A stretch of 64,000 nt of DNA from Brassica napus (GCF_020379485.1 NC_063448.1:20173726-20237725); one strand, 5' to 3'. Shown: positions 25,224 to 36,326, numbered from the stretch's first letter. The notes: generated from the letters alone by a model not told the origin. Translations and numbers: made by a program.

Positions 25224-27665
25224 ATGAACTTGAGGAGCAGGGGTCAATCAAACCTAGTTCCAATAGTAGCAGACATCAGAGCTTTTGAGAGGGAGTGTGC
25301 TAGAGCTAGAAGAGAAGAAGAACACCAGGCCCACTTGGATATTGATATGGCAGATCCACCGCAAGGGGCAGAACACCAACCGCGGGCAGCTCGACCCATT
25401 GGCACTTACGACCGCCCCAACATACATGGTCACAGATTCGGAATCCGAGCACCAGCTGTGGCAGCCAACAACTTTGAGGTCAAGTCAGGACTCCTCAACG
25501 TGATCGAGAACAACAAGTATCATGGCTTGGCTCTGGAGGACCCATTTGATCACTTGGATAGGTTCGACAGCTACTGTGGGTTGTCAAAAACCAATGGTGT
25601 GTCCGAAGATGCCTTAAAGCTCAAGCTATTCCCTTTCTCTTTGGGGGATAAGGCACGTCAGTGGGAGAAGTCTCTACCCAGCCACTCTATCACCACTTGG
25701 GATGAGTGCAAGAGAGCATTCTTGGAGAAATTCTTCTCATCCTCAAGAACTGCTAAGCTGAGAAATGAGATCTCCAGTTTCCAACAGAAGAACTTGGAAG
25801 GATTCAGTGAAGCCTGGGAGAGATTCAAGGGCTACCAAGCTCAATGCCCACACCATGGTTTCTCTAAGGAGAGCTTGCTGAGCACATTCTACCGTGGTGC
25901 TCTTCCTAAGTACAGGGCCAGACTGGATACAGCTAGCAATGGGTTCTTCTTGGGGAGAACTGAGGAAGATGCAGAGGAGCTGGTTGACAACATGGTAAAG
26001 AGTGATGCAGTCTACAGTGGAGACCACGACAGAAGCAGTCGAACAGATGATAAGCAGACGAGGAAGGAGTTGAAAGCTCTACAGGATAAGATAGACATCC
26101 TCCTTGCTGATAAAGCCACACAAGAGCAGCTGCACTTTGTTGGTAACCCAAGCCAAGATACACCACCTGTTGTCCATGAGGTTGAGGGTTTGGAAGGTCA
26201 GGAAGAGCTGTGTTTCATCAACAACAATGGTAGCTGGTACAAAAAAGAGCCCAACTTTCAGTACAACAACTACCAACAGAAATCCTATCCCAACAACCAA
26301 CAGAGTGGTTATCCGCCTCGAAACAACCAGCAAGGCAGCTATCAACCTCATCAAAACCCCTCATCTGGTTCCTCTGCTCCTCAAGAGAGCAGCACTGACA
26401 CCCTGCTGAAACAAATCTTGGAGTCTCAGACTAGAAGTGAGAAGCATGTTGGATATGAGTTGAAAAACCTTCATTCCAAGATTGATGGAAGCTACAATGA
26501 GCTCAACAACAAGTTCTCACATCTTGCTTCTACAGTCAAGAATTTAGAGAATCAGTTTGCTTCCATGAACACTCACCAGACTCGCCAGCAAGGATCTCTA
26601 CCTGGAAAATCTGACCAAAACCCCAAGGAGGCCAAAGCTATCACCCTTAGGAGTGGTAAGCAGTTACCTCCTACAACCCTCACCAGGGATGCTGAGAAAC
26701 TAGGTGAAGAGGTGGCCATCAACTTAGATGATGAAGTGGTGATTGTTGATGAGAAAATCAATGATGAAATCTTGGAGAAGATTGTGGAAGCCAAGGGTAA
26801 AGGAAAGGTTGGGGAAGCGAAGAAAACAGTGAAAGATGGTGAAGTTCTTGCTCCAGCAAGTGAGAACTCTTTTGTTCCTCCTCCCTATGAACCCAAACTA
26901 CCATTCCCTGGTAGATTCAAGAGGCAGCTGCTAGAGAAGTACAAGGCTTTGTTTGACAAGCAAATGAGTGAAGCTCAGGTTGCAATGCCCATCATCGATG
27001 CTTTCATGTTGATTCCTCAATACAACAAGTTCCTGAAAGATGTTGTAGCTGCAAAGAAGAAGGAAATGGAAAGCATGATGATTCTTACCCATGAGTGCAG
27101 TGCCATCATCCAAAGGCTTGATGTTCCAGAGAAGTTAGAGGATCCAGGATGCTTCACACTACCTTGTGCTCTTGGACCTATGGTATTTGAGAAATGTCTC
27201 TGCGATTTGGGAGCTAGTGTCAGCGTGATGCCTTTGTCTGTTGCAAAGAAGCTTGGATTCACTCAGTACAAGAAGTGTAGACTCTCTCTGGTGTTAGCTG
27301 ATCGTTCAGTGAAGTACCCTGTGGGCATCTTAGAGGACCTACCTGTGAAGATTGGAAGGTATGAGATACCTACAGATTTTGTGGTGCTTGAGATGGGTGA
27401 GGAGGCTCAGGACCCATTGATTCTTGGAAGGCCATTCTTAGCTACAGCAGGAGCAATTGTTAAGGTGAAAGCGGGCACGATTGATCTCCATTTGGGTAAA
27501 GGGCATGTTCTCCACTTTGACATCAAGGAGAAAATGAAGAAACCAACTGTGTTCGGGCAAGCCTTCTACATTGAAGAGATGGGCACTCTTACTGATGAGC
27601 ACCTTGAAGAGTTACCACCTGAGGACGACGAGGAGGGAGCATCTCCCTCTACTCATTCTCCATAG
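25224..27665 (+). CDS. Athila-like gag-protease polyprotein, intact
   Basis: The ATG at 25224 (MNLRSRGQSN) gives 813 codons. The frame is also open upstream to 25152 but lacks an ATG there, and a TTTCAG acceptor-like site sits just before the start. Gag lies in the first 300 residues (NNKYHGLALEDPFDHLDRF, FPFSLGDKARQWEKSLP, WDECKRAFLEKFF). A Gln/Asn/Tyr-rich linker stands where other families have a zinc knuckle. The retroviral-type protease follows (FEKCLCDLGASVSVMPLSVA, DPLILGRPFLATAGA), with DLGAS at the active site. It stops at 27665 in an acidic tail, with no RT. It presumably assembles particles and processes them. The enzymes for copying must come from elsewhere. Confidence 0.9.
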   Translation: MNLRSRGQSNLVPIVADIRAFERECARARREEEHQAHLDIDMADPPQGAEHQPRAARPIGTYDRPNIHGHRFGIRAPAVAANNFEVKSGLLNVIENNKYHGLALEDPFDHLDRFDSYCGLSKTNGVSEDALKLKLFPFSLGDKARQWEKSLPSHSITTWDECKRAFLEKFFSSSRTAKLRNEISSFQQKNLEGFSEAWERFKGYQAQCPHHGFSKESLLSTFYRGALPKYRARLDTASNGFFLGRTEEDAEELVDNMVKSDAVYSGDHDRSSRTDDKQTRKELKALQDKIDILLADKATQEQLHFVGNPSQDTPPVVHEVEGLEGQEELCFINNNGSWYKKEPNFQYNNYQQKSYPNNQQSGYPPRNNQQGSYQPHQNPSSGSSAPQESSTDTLLKQILESQTRSEKHVGYELKNLHSKIDGSYNELNNKFSHLASTVKNLENQFASMNTHQTRQQGSLPGKSDQNPKEAKAITLRSGKQLPPTTLTRDAEKLGEEVAINLDDEVVIVDEKINDEILEKIVEAKGKGKVGEAKKTVKDGEVLAPASENSFVPPPYEPKLPFPGRFKRQLLEKYKALFDKQMSEAQVAMPIIDAFMLIPQYNKFLKDVVAAKKKEMESMMILTHECSAIIQRLDVPEKLEDPGCFTLPCALGPMVFEKCLCDLGASVSVMPLSVAKKLGFTQYKKCRLSLVLADRSVKYPVGILEDLPVKIGRYEIPTDFVVLEMGEEAQDPLILGRPFLATAGAIVKVKAGTIDLHLGKGHVLHFDIKEKMKKPTVFGQAFYIEEMGTLTDEHLEELPPEDDEEGASPSTHSP

Positions 27666-28516
27666 AAGGTAACCCACTACTTTCCTTTGTATATACCATT
27701 TCGTTTTTGCATATTAGTTTTATCTTTTTGGGTATCTCTCTCTCCTTGACAACACAGAGACTGTGTCATTTAAGTTTGGGGGAGGTACCAAGTATTTGAT
27801 CACGTTTGCTTTGATGATTTTGAGTCTCATGCATTGCATTATACATATATATTTGCATAAAAAAAAAAAAAAAAAAATTTCATTTAGTTTGCATCATTGG
27901 CATTTCTAGGAGAGTCTAGAGCATATAGGTTGCATTTACTTGCATTGGGAGCAATGATTTGAAATGCCTTGTAAAGAACATTACTTTGCACCTGAATAGC
28001 TTATGCACCTCTCAAAAACACTTGTATGCTTCGAGCCTTGAAGACTCTTCCTGAAACTTGTTGATTGCTGAAACTCAGTCTTTGAAGCCAACTACAACCT
28101 TATTTGAACTGAACGAACTTAATGCTTCTTGCTCATGGTCCCTTGTGTACTGAGTCATGGCTATACACACTTGAGTTGTCACATCCCTTATGCCAATCTT
28201 ATTTTGACAAACTCTAGTGGTAGACCACTCCCAAAACTTTCCCTTCTTTTAAGCTTTCATTGTTTGATGAGTGAGGCCTTCTTCGGAAAGTCTTACATGT
28301 GCATAATGTTGAGAGTATCGGGAACGACAATGCTTGATCTTCATTCTTGCTAGATTGGGCACTCTATTGTCTAGCTATAGGTGGGGGGTGAGAGTTGTGA
28401 TTATGATTTGGGAGCAATGAAAAAGGAAAAGAAATGACTCTTTGTGTTTAAGTGAATTGTCTTATTGGGATAAGTAGAAAAACCTCTAGCTCAAGTTATG
28501 AAAAGTCTTGGCCCCC

Positions 28517-28550
<34 letters not shown>

Positions 28551-29190
28551 AAATATGAAAAGAAAAGAAAAAGAAAGAAAAAGGGGGCTAGCAAAGTTGT
28601 TAGGAGCTAAGTAATGTTTTGAGTTTGTGAAAAATCCCTTGTAGATTTCAAAGAGAAGGAGTTAATGTTCTTAGGATCTTTTGGTGAGAGATGTGAGTTG
28701 GGTTTGGCATTTGAGAATGATTGTGTAATTGTATGTTTGGGAAAAGGGTAGAACAATGGAGATTGAGCATTGTATGCATGAGTTGATCCCTTTCTTAGAT
28801 ATATTATGTGCAATGTCAAGTCTACTTGTTTCGAGAGTAAACCACCTTAAAGATCATATGTTTTGAACCTCTTGAATCACTTGAATAAAAGCCTTCCCTT
28901 ACCCAACCAAATGATTTGGACCAACTGACCATTTGCAAGAATTCACCTAATGTTTTGTGCTTAACGAATGTGAGAGTTGGTTGATTTGAATATGTGGATG
29001 ATTGATGATGAGTGTAAGGGCAAAAAGAGTTGAGATAGGCCTAGAGAAGCTAGAGTGTAATAAGAGAGTGTGCTAATTGTGTGTGCTAGTTGTGTTTCTT
29101 TTGGCTATGAGCTCCCAACTTCAAACTTCTCTCCCTATGAGTTCTAGAAAGTTCACTTGTGGACAAGTAAAAGAACAAGTTTGGGGGAGT
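27666..29190 (+). other. Long 3' non-coding region of the Athila-like element
   Basis: No ORF is supported. It holds a polypurine-like AAGTTTGGGGGAGG at 27772-27785, poly(A) runs at about 27860-27877 and 28520-28548, and the true polypurine tract at 29178-29190. In full-length relatives this space carries RT, integrase and an env-like gene. Confidence 0.75.
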
Positions 29191-30654
29191 TGATATCTTG
29201 CATATTTACATTGTTTTATCCATTCATCCATGAGCATTTTCATCATATAGATTAGGATTTAGCCATGTCTAGGTTGCATTTTGCATTCATTGTCCTTATT
29301 AGGTGTTGGAGTGTGCCATGGAGTGATTTGAGATGTTTGGGAGCATTATGATCCAAAAAGAGGTGAAAGATGAGCATGGATGGAGCCTTTAGAGAAATCT
29401 CCTGTTGCTAAGATTTTGTGGAGACACAGAAAATTGAGTTAGCTTTCTAATGGAAGTGGTTTCAAGTCATTTGGAGATGTAATGAAGGAGTTATGATCAA
29501 TTTACTAGAGGCATATCCATCCTGGTCGAGCATCGCAGAGTGACCTCTCAGAGCGACCTACCGAGGTCGCTCCCAGCCAGAGCGACCAGCCAGAGCGACT
29601 AGCTCAAGTCACTCCCAGCCAGAGCGACCAGCCAGAGTGACCAGGTCAAGTCACTCGCGTTTTGACGGGTCGAGACACAAAGAAACGCGTCGGGAGTGAC
29701 CTCCTGGAGCGACTATGCTAGGTCACTCCGCGTGTTTTGCTTGGACGATTTTTATGTTATTTCAGGGGCCTTTTGGTCATTTGTTTTGATGTTTTTACAC
29801 TTTCTAAACCTAAGTTAAGTACTTTTTTGTAAGATTGGAGGCAGATAATCTCTTTTCTAGAGAAGAACTAGTAAAAAACCTCTTTTGATTCAGATTTCAT
29901 TGCTTTCATCTTGTGTTCTTGTTGATTTCTTATCTATTTCTCTACATGGTTAATCTGAAATCCAATATGGGTTTAAGAGGAATCATGGAGATTAGTGAGT
30001 AATCACCTTTTGAATTCATGGGTTAGGGAGATTAAGGGTGATTAGGTTAGTTCTAGGATGTTTTAGTGTAGATCATTCTTGTTCCTTGCTAGTAGAGTAT
30101 TCTTAATGCATCTTCTGAGTTGGCCACTCAAAAGTTGATCAATAGGCATTTCCCACCCGAAAGGTGTTTGATGAAATGCCTGAGACAACTCTCCTAAGCT
30201 TTAAGTATACTTTGCCAAAGACATTTGTTGTTAAAGATGCTAAGATAGCTAATAGACTTGTTAGTAATGATTGCTTTCATATTATTCAACCAAAGACATT
30301 TGATGTTTGAGATATGTTAGCAAATGAGCATTCATCTAGACATAGAGCTTGCTTAGAATTGTGTCTAGGCTTAAGGTTGATAGTTTGATTGATCATTTGA
30401 CATCCTTAGTTCGATACTTGATCACCCAAGGTCTAATCCCTATGCCCATGAGTTCTCTTTTCCCTTAGTCAAGAAAGTATCATTCTGTTATTGTTTTCTA
30501 GTTTTAGTCATAGCTTAAAACCCATCTAAATCATTGGTTGCACTTAGATTAAGTGAGTACTTGCATTCTCAGTGCTTTGATATCCCTCAGAACTGGTTCG
30601 ACAATCACTATACTACAACATTTGTCTTAGGAGCCTTGAAAACTCCTAACATCA
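29191..30654 (+). repeat. 3' LTR of Athila-like element
   Basis: Same length as the 5' LTR. The differences I found by eye lie near its first 300 bases; the rest looks identical. Confidence 0.93.
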
Positions 30655-30734
30655 ATCCTCTGATTGACGATCTCGCTTTTCGTACTGATTCGAATGAGAA
30701 CTTGAGACGATGATCTTGATACAATAACCAGCGC

Positions 30735-30746
30735 TTTGATACCACT
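30735..30746 (-). other. Primer binding site of the old Copia element
   Basis: On the minus strand AGTGGTATCAAAGC follows the 5' LTR end. This is one base off the initiator-Met PBS TGGTATCAGAGC seen intact at 39481. Confidence 0.8.
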
Positions 30747-31273
30747 TGTTACGTTTGATCTTTGTATCCTTGATTGCGTTTGATGCGATTATGCTAAGTA
30801 AAGAAAAGACAAAGCAATTTTTTTGCCCAGTTCGTGGATCCGCCACTACGTCTGGGGGAGGCTCCTGCTTCCAGTCCACTATCAGATCACCGGGAATAAA
30901 CCTCCGGCGAGGATACAATACTCTGATAACTATATCTCTTTGTGTTACAGGATTACAAAAGAGATAAAGGATCGAGATTACAAGAACAACAAGGATCGTG
31001 AAGCTTCTCCGGTGAACTTCGACTCCACGCGACGAGCTACCCAAGCTTCTTCTTCTTCTTCGATCTCGTTTAGCTCGATGTAGCTCTGTTCTTGAGTGTG
31101 TAACTAACTCTAACGGCTTCTTCTCGTTGCAGGTGCTTTATAAAGACGACGGCCCATCAACACATCTTCAGCTCCGCAATCTCCCGAAGCCCGCTTGATC
31201 GAGTTCCTCATTCTGATAGTGAACGGCCCAATCCTGGAGGCCCAAGAGAGTGAAGACACAAGCTCAAACAACA
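30747..31273 (-). repeat. 5' LTR of the old Copia element
   Basis: It matches 4036-4556 over its length and is followed by the second AAAAC target-site copy at 31274-31278. Confidence 0.9.
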
Positions 31274-31404
31274 AAAACTCATCTTCATAAGTTTAATATA
31301 ATATTATACTGTAATGTCTCACCAACTTAACGGCTACCTTCACCTTATCAAAATATGCATTTATAAGACTTGCCATGTTTTAGTTAAATGATAGCTTGGT
31401 CAGA

Positions 31405-31890
31405 GGGAAAACGGCCTATTCGACTATGAACTTGACATCTCCATTGTCTTTATACACAAACTATTGGATCGAGCCAAAAACACCACGAACTAATTTTTAT
31501 TTTGAATTTCATACATGAACATTCTCAATCTGGTTAATTGCTACATAACCGGATCTGATTTCGGTTCACTTAGCTTCGGGTGCTGAGGTGGCACACACGA
31601 GCCTAGAAAAGTATTGGCCAGTTTAAAAGCAAACCAAAATGATTTTTTTTTAATTCAACTTGTCGTTTTGAAAAAAAATTTGATTTGGTCTGCTTTTAAA
31701 TTGGCCAATACTATTCTAGCCTAGTGTGTGCCACCTCAACACCCAAATCTAAGTGAACTGAAATCAGATCCGTTTATGTAGCAATTAACCAGATTGAAAG
31801 TGTTCATGTATGAAATTCAAAATAAAAATTAGTCCATGGTGCTTTTGACTTGGAGAAGTCAAGTTCATGGTGTAATAGGCAGTTTTCCCC
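31405..31890. mobile_element. Long-TIR MITE, Mutator-like
   Basis: Two arms of about 230 bp are inverted copies of each other (GGGAAAACGGCCTATTC... and ...GAATAGGC-type AGTTTTCCCC), with a short AT-rich centre. Flanks TTGGTCAGA and TTGGTTGGA look like a 9-bp target-site duplication with two changes. There is no ORF. A 9-bp TSD with long TIRs fits a non-autonomous MULE. Confidence 0.75.
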
Positions 31891-32973
31891 TTGGTTGGAA
31901 AACCATCCAGTTACATGCAGTGAGTGTTGCAAAAAAAAAATTTGTGGGTTTTCATTTATGTCTAAGGAAACTATGTAACAGTTGAATTTTTTATCCGATG
32001 ATCATACCAGATTTATATCGATGATCATAAAGTTGTATGTGTTTGCATATTCTAATTCGGTTAGATTATAATATATCGGTGGTGAGATTTGTTAGAAGTT
32101 GTGTACTCTCTGACTTGTGATGAATGATTGGGACAATGACTTCTTTTGAGTCGTATTGTTTTTTTTTTTTTTTTTTTTTTTGCTTAAGAGAGTCGTATTG
32201 TTTCAAGTATGATTCTAAGGGAAGCGTTTTTTTTTTTTTTTCTTAGGGAAGCTTATGTGTGAGATATGTCAGATTGTCTTGATGCCAGTCAATTGCTAAT
32301 GCAAAGTGTGCAGCAGATGTTATGTATCATATGGATTTCGAGTGCATTATTCTCACACTCATAAATTCCGATGAATCATATGGCTCATCCTTAATTTTGC
32401 ATCATAAGTTTTGATAAAATCATCTTGTTGGTATTTTTTGCTTCCTCGACTCTCGTCTTTCTGGAAGTACATTGTGAGTCCTCTTTTTCCAACTCATACA
32501 TACTCTACTTGGTTAAACTCATACACTATCAACAAAGATCCGAAGGAGAAGATGGAAATTTGGAAAGCATAGCAGATGAGAATATCTGCGCATGCAATGA
32601 ATTCGTAAGGTGCAGACAAACATATTTGGTTAAAGTCATCTTAATCCTGGCCGGTTCAAGAGTGAGTAACTCTTGTTGCTTGTCAAAATTATCCGAGATA
32701 ATCAATATCGGGTTCTTCTTAGACAAGGAGTACAGGCCAACGATATAGGCTAGAAAGAGAGAAGTGGGAGCAGGACCAGACGTGCCATTGAAAGAAATCT
32801 GTGTGACATCAAGTTACAACGTAGGATTCAAAACTATTTAAGTACGAGGAATCTAGATAGGATTATATAAACCAAATGGTCTTCTCTTACTATAAATTTG
32901 GCATTACTGGGATCTAACTTTGTCGCATTAGAGTGTGACCGGCGCCGGCTCCTCAAAAAGAGGTGCTTGTTAC
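31891..32973. other. Intergenic with two poly(T) insertions
   Basis: No gene is supported. At 32150-32250 two T-runs (about 22 and 16) are each flanked by short direct repeats: AGTCGTATTG around the first and AGGGAAGC around the second. They look like tail-only retro-insertions. A 107-codon ORF at 32425 has no recognisable features. Confidence 0.5.
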
Positions 32974-33193
32974 CAGTGGGGAGCTAGATATAGATTTTAT
33001 AGGGGTCAAAAAAATTTATTAGAGGAAAAAGAGTCATGCATGGGTCTTGAACTCAAGATATGGGGTCAAAGGAAGAAATTTTGACCATCTCACCACAAGA
33101 ATAACGCTAAAACCAAGCCTAAACCTACCTTTTTTTTTATAGATTTCACAGGGGTCAACCGACACACGTCAACCCAAAGTGGCTCCGCCACTG
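32974..33193. mobile_element. Small hAT-like non-autonomous element
   Basis: Imperfect terminal inverted repeats CAGTGGGGAGCT and GGCTCCGCCACTG bound 220 bp with no coding capacity. The CAGTGGCGGAGCC type of end is familiar from plant hAT elements. I could not confirm an 8-bp target-site duplication. Confidence 0.5.
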
Positions 33194-33479
33194 ATTTTAG
33201 ATGACACGGATAAGATAATTACTATTTATAAAATATATAATAATTATCATATCATTTACTATTTATCAAATTTTTAAGAAAATATGTGTTTTATTCTATA
33301 CTTCTTATGTTTCAAAATAATTGGTGTTTTAGATTAGTGCACAATTATCAAAAAACTTTTATTTTATTTAAAGAATAAGATTAAAATATTAGTTAAAAAT
33401 TATTTAGCCAGTTACAAAATAGATTACAAAATATTATTGATTACAAAGAGCTTTTAATAAAGTTAAGAGTTATATTAAA

Positions 33480-34577
33480 GGTTTATAGTGATTTAAACTT
33501 CGAACTATTTTTAGATCGGAAGAAAAACCATTAACAAAAGTTTTATGTTTTAAACCCTCAATTAAGATTTCGTTAGTACATTAACCTCTTCGTTAAAAAT
33601 TATGTCTAAAGTCGATGTAAAACGTTAACTTAAAACGTTAAATTTCATTAAAATGAAAAACGACATATAGTTACACAAAAAAACACGCAATTGTAAACGA
33701 CATCGTTTAATAACAAAAAAGCAAAAGAAAAGAGCTCAATTAACTTGAACCCGGGTTCCTTTGCCTTCAGCATTACTCATTTTCCGCTTGGACTACTTTA
33801 GATTCATTTTTGTAAGTTACATTGTTTCGTATTTGAACCTTCTTGGTCCATTTGATTTCGAATCAACCGATCGTGAAGAGAAATAGATCTTAACCAAAGT
33901 GATGAAACCGGTTCAATCGTCACCAGGAGTAATCGTTCCGGTTAAGAACCATCCTCGCCCATCCAGACCTTTCCTTACCTCTCCCTCTCCTACCGACTTC
34001 CACCGGATCCGCCTCCGCTCCGTCTTTAACCTCCTCCAACAACACCTCAGATCTGAAGAGCTACTCAGATCTAGGGTGAGGTAACCGGATCGTGGAGCCT
34101 GTGGAACTGTCTACAAAGTGATCCACCGTCAAAGTCTCTCTTATACGCGCTCAAGGTGATCTACGGTAATCAAATCGTCTATGGGAAGTGAGCACACGAC
34201 TTTACAGAATCAAATGGACCAAGAAGCATCAAAGAAACAAAAATGTAACTAATGACCGTGATTCATAAGTAGTCTGAGTGGCAAACAACTAATTGTGAAT
34301 GCAAGGAAACTCGGGTTCGAAGCAAGGTTAACTCTTTTTCTGTTATAAAACGATGTCCTTTACAACTGCGTGTTGTTTTTGTATAATTACATGTCCTTTT
34401 TCTTTAATGAAACTCAACGTTTCAAGTTAACGTGTTACATCCACTTTAGACAGAATTTTTAACGGAGGGGTTAATACATTAACGGAATCTTAGTTGAGGG
34501 TTTAAAAACATAAAATTTTAGTTAAAGATTTTTCTTCCGATTTAAAAATAGTTTGGGGTTTAAGTCACTAAAAACCC
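33480..34577. mobile_element. Pack-MULE carrying a MAP kinase kinase fragment
   Basis: A 10-bp target-site duplication TTATATTAAA lies at 33470-33479 and 34578-34587. Long terminal inverted repeats of several hundred bp begin GGTTTATAGTGA on the left and GGGTTTTTAGTGA on the right (reverse strand) and run in to about CTTCTTGGTCCATTTGATT. The centre (about 33870-34200) is unlike the arms and is host coding sequence. Long TIRs, a 9-10-bp TSD and a captured gene piece define a Pack-MULE. No transposase is present. Confidence 0.85.
33902..34190 (+). pseudogene. Captured MKK4/MKK5-type MAP kinase kinase 5' fragment
   Basis: It reads MKPVQSSPGVIVPVKNHPRP from ATG 33902, like the N-terminus of plant MKK4/MKK5. 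After a degenerate Pro/Ser-rich stretch, other frames give the glycine-loop region NRI-GSGACGTVYKVIH and LYALKVIYGN. Frameshifts near 34080 and 34135 break it, and the kinase catalytic region is absent. It therefore covers the N-terminal docking part and the start of the kinase lobe. A dominant-interfering or small-RNA role is conceivable but unsupported. Confidence 0.8.
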
Positions 34578-34587
34578 TTATATTAAA

Positions 34588-35468
34588 TATATAAAAACAA
34601 CATCTATTTTGAAACATCAAAAACTTTCTTAAACATTGTATATTTTAAAACAGAGGGAATATGATTTATTGTTTACCTTTTTTATACAATGGTTCTTTGT
34701 TCAATTGGTTAAGGTGTTTTTGTGTGACTTACATTAACTGGGTTCAACCTCCGAGAATGACGAAATTTAATTTTAGCTATAAATGATTTCGTTTTGAACA
34801 ATGATGTCATATTAGTTGTTTAAACAGTTGACTGCTATGGTAAATATAAATTTAAGCATGACTTCAAAAGGTTATATATTTTTTTAATTTATCTTCACTT
34901 CGCAATAAAATATGTAATTCTTAAAAGAAAATACGACTAAAAACTTCAGTTTAAAATAAACTGTTTTCCCTACTAAGAACTATTGAGTTCATTTACCAGA
35001 ACATCAAGGTGAATTTGATAGTTGAACTTGAACAACCTCATGTTTATAAAATAAAGATGTGATTGCTAGATTCAAACATTATCTTAAAAAAGATTCAAGT
35101 AACTAAAACAGAATAGAATCTTATATCAGAAAAAGTTTGACTGCAAGGCCATGAAGAAACAAGAAACCATTAAAAATGAAAATGTTAGTAAGACTTTGGA
35201 AGAGAATGGCATATCTTATGTTTTATTATTATTTTGATGTCATGTTTTGATACAATAAAAATATTTTTAAAATGTTATAAATATATTTGTTGTGATATTA
35301 ACATTTTGAAACATAATTATTTATATTGATTACTTTGTCTCTTTTGTTTTGGATTTGAATTTTTATCTTTGATCTTTTTTTGCTGGCTTTATATATCTGG
35401 AATGATATATATAAACATTGTTGGATACATTTTCATAAAAAAGATATGAACCCCACAATATTAATAGG
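34588..35468. other. AT-rich intergenic DNA
   Basis: No gene, RNA gene or clear element end is seen. Confidence 0.5.
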
Positions 35469-35741
35469 ACATCAAAAGAGAACTTGATCATTTTAATTAT
35501 TTTTGTTATATTTTGCTTATATTTTCTTATATTTTATATAGTATACTTGTTTTGCAAATTTTATATATGTCTTACATTAGCTTTTATTATTTTATTCATA
35601 TACTTATTTATCATACTTGTGTAACTTTTATTTTTAAAGATAAATCTTTAAATTTAGTCGAGAATTATGTAAAAAATAATAATACTCTCTACGTTTCACA
35701 ATATATGTAGTTTACTGTTTTAGAGATAATTTTATTGTTTT
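35469..35741. repeat. AT-rich direct repeat, left copy
   Basis: It is similar to 36082-36326 in the same orientation (shared words CATACTTGTGTA, AAAGATAAATCTTTAAATTTAG and TTTTAGAGATAATTT). The pair flanks an exon-like segment. Confidence 0.7.
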
Positions 35742-35794
35742 TAGCATAGACCCAAATCTGAATCAAAAACACACAAATTAAGAAAAGTACTTAC

Positions 35795-36052
35795 AGCGCT
35801 GCTCGTGAAAAACATCAACGCCTTTCTTAAGGTGTTGAGGTACGGGTCCTGATGCTACGGTAGTTTCTGGTATCACGGAAGGGTCTTCGCTAGAACCGTC
35901 ATGGGTATCACAATACTCACGACTCCTAGTGTCCACCTCTTTAGTCCGCAACATCTCCTTCTTCTCGGGGACTGGGTTGGTCGCAGGATCCAGTCCTATT
36001 TCATCCTCTCGAAAGCTTCAGAATCGAACATGATCTCTTCTTTGTCTTCCAT
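35795..36052 (-). pseudogene. Unrecognised exon-like fragment with splice sites
   Basis: On the minus strand TTTTTGCAG precedes ATGGAAGAC (MEDKEEIMFDSEAF) and the segment ends GCGCT before GTAAGT. A one-base shift after EAF is needed to continue into a long open stretch (DEIGLDPATNPVPEKKEM... to KKGVDVFHEQR). The base composition is clearly coding-like against the AT-rich surroundings. I do not recognise the family. It may be a captured or relict exon. Confidence 0.45.
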
Positions 36053-36081
36053 CTGCAAAAACAATTAAATAGAGATACAAG

Positions 36082-36326
36082 ACATCAAAAAAAATTTTGA
36101 TTATTTTTTTTAGATTTTGCAAATATTTTTATATAGTATTGTTTTGTAAATTTTCTGTCTTACATTAGTTTTTGTTATTTTATGCATACTTATCATACTT
36201 GTGTATCTTTCATTTTTAAAGATAAATCTTTAAATTTAGTTGAGGTTTTTTTAAAATAAAAAATAATACTTTCTACGTTTTACAATATACGTAGTTTTAC
36301 TATTTTAGAGATAATTTCATTGTTTC
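36082..36326. repeat. AT-rich direct repeat, right copy
   Basis: Partner of 35469-35741, diverged by many substitutions and small deletions. Confidence 0.7.

Larger units (their letters stand above)
23631..30654 (+). mobile_element. Young Athila-like LTR element encoding only gag-protease
   Basis: Two LTRs of equal length (23631-25094 and 29191-30654, 1464 bp each) differ at about four positions by eye. The TSD ATCCT lies at 23626-23630 and 30655-30659. The PBS TGGCGCCGTTGCC (25098-25110) and polypurine tract TTTGGGGGAGT before 29191 are intact. The LTR style, the PBS and a gag without a zinc knuckle suggest the Athila lineage. There is no RT, RNase H, integrase or env-like ORF, so it would need enzymes in trans. 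Near-identical LTRs mean a recent insertion. Confidence 0.93.

Noticed and set aside
27860..28548. Poly(A) runs as signs of SINE or processed-gene insertion
   Set aside because: No target-site duplication or RNA-gene-like sequence was found beside them. They look like homopolymer growth inside the element.
32425..32748. 107-codon ORF in the intergenic region
   Set aside because: No domain, no splice context and AT-rich composition. It looks like chance.
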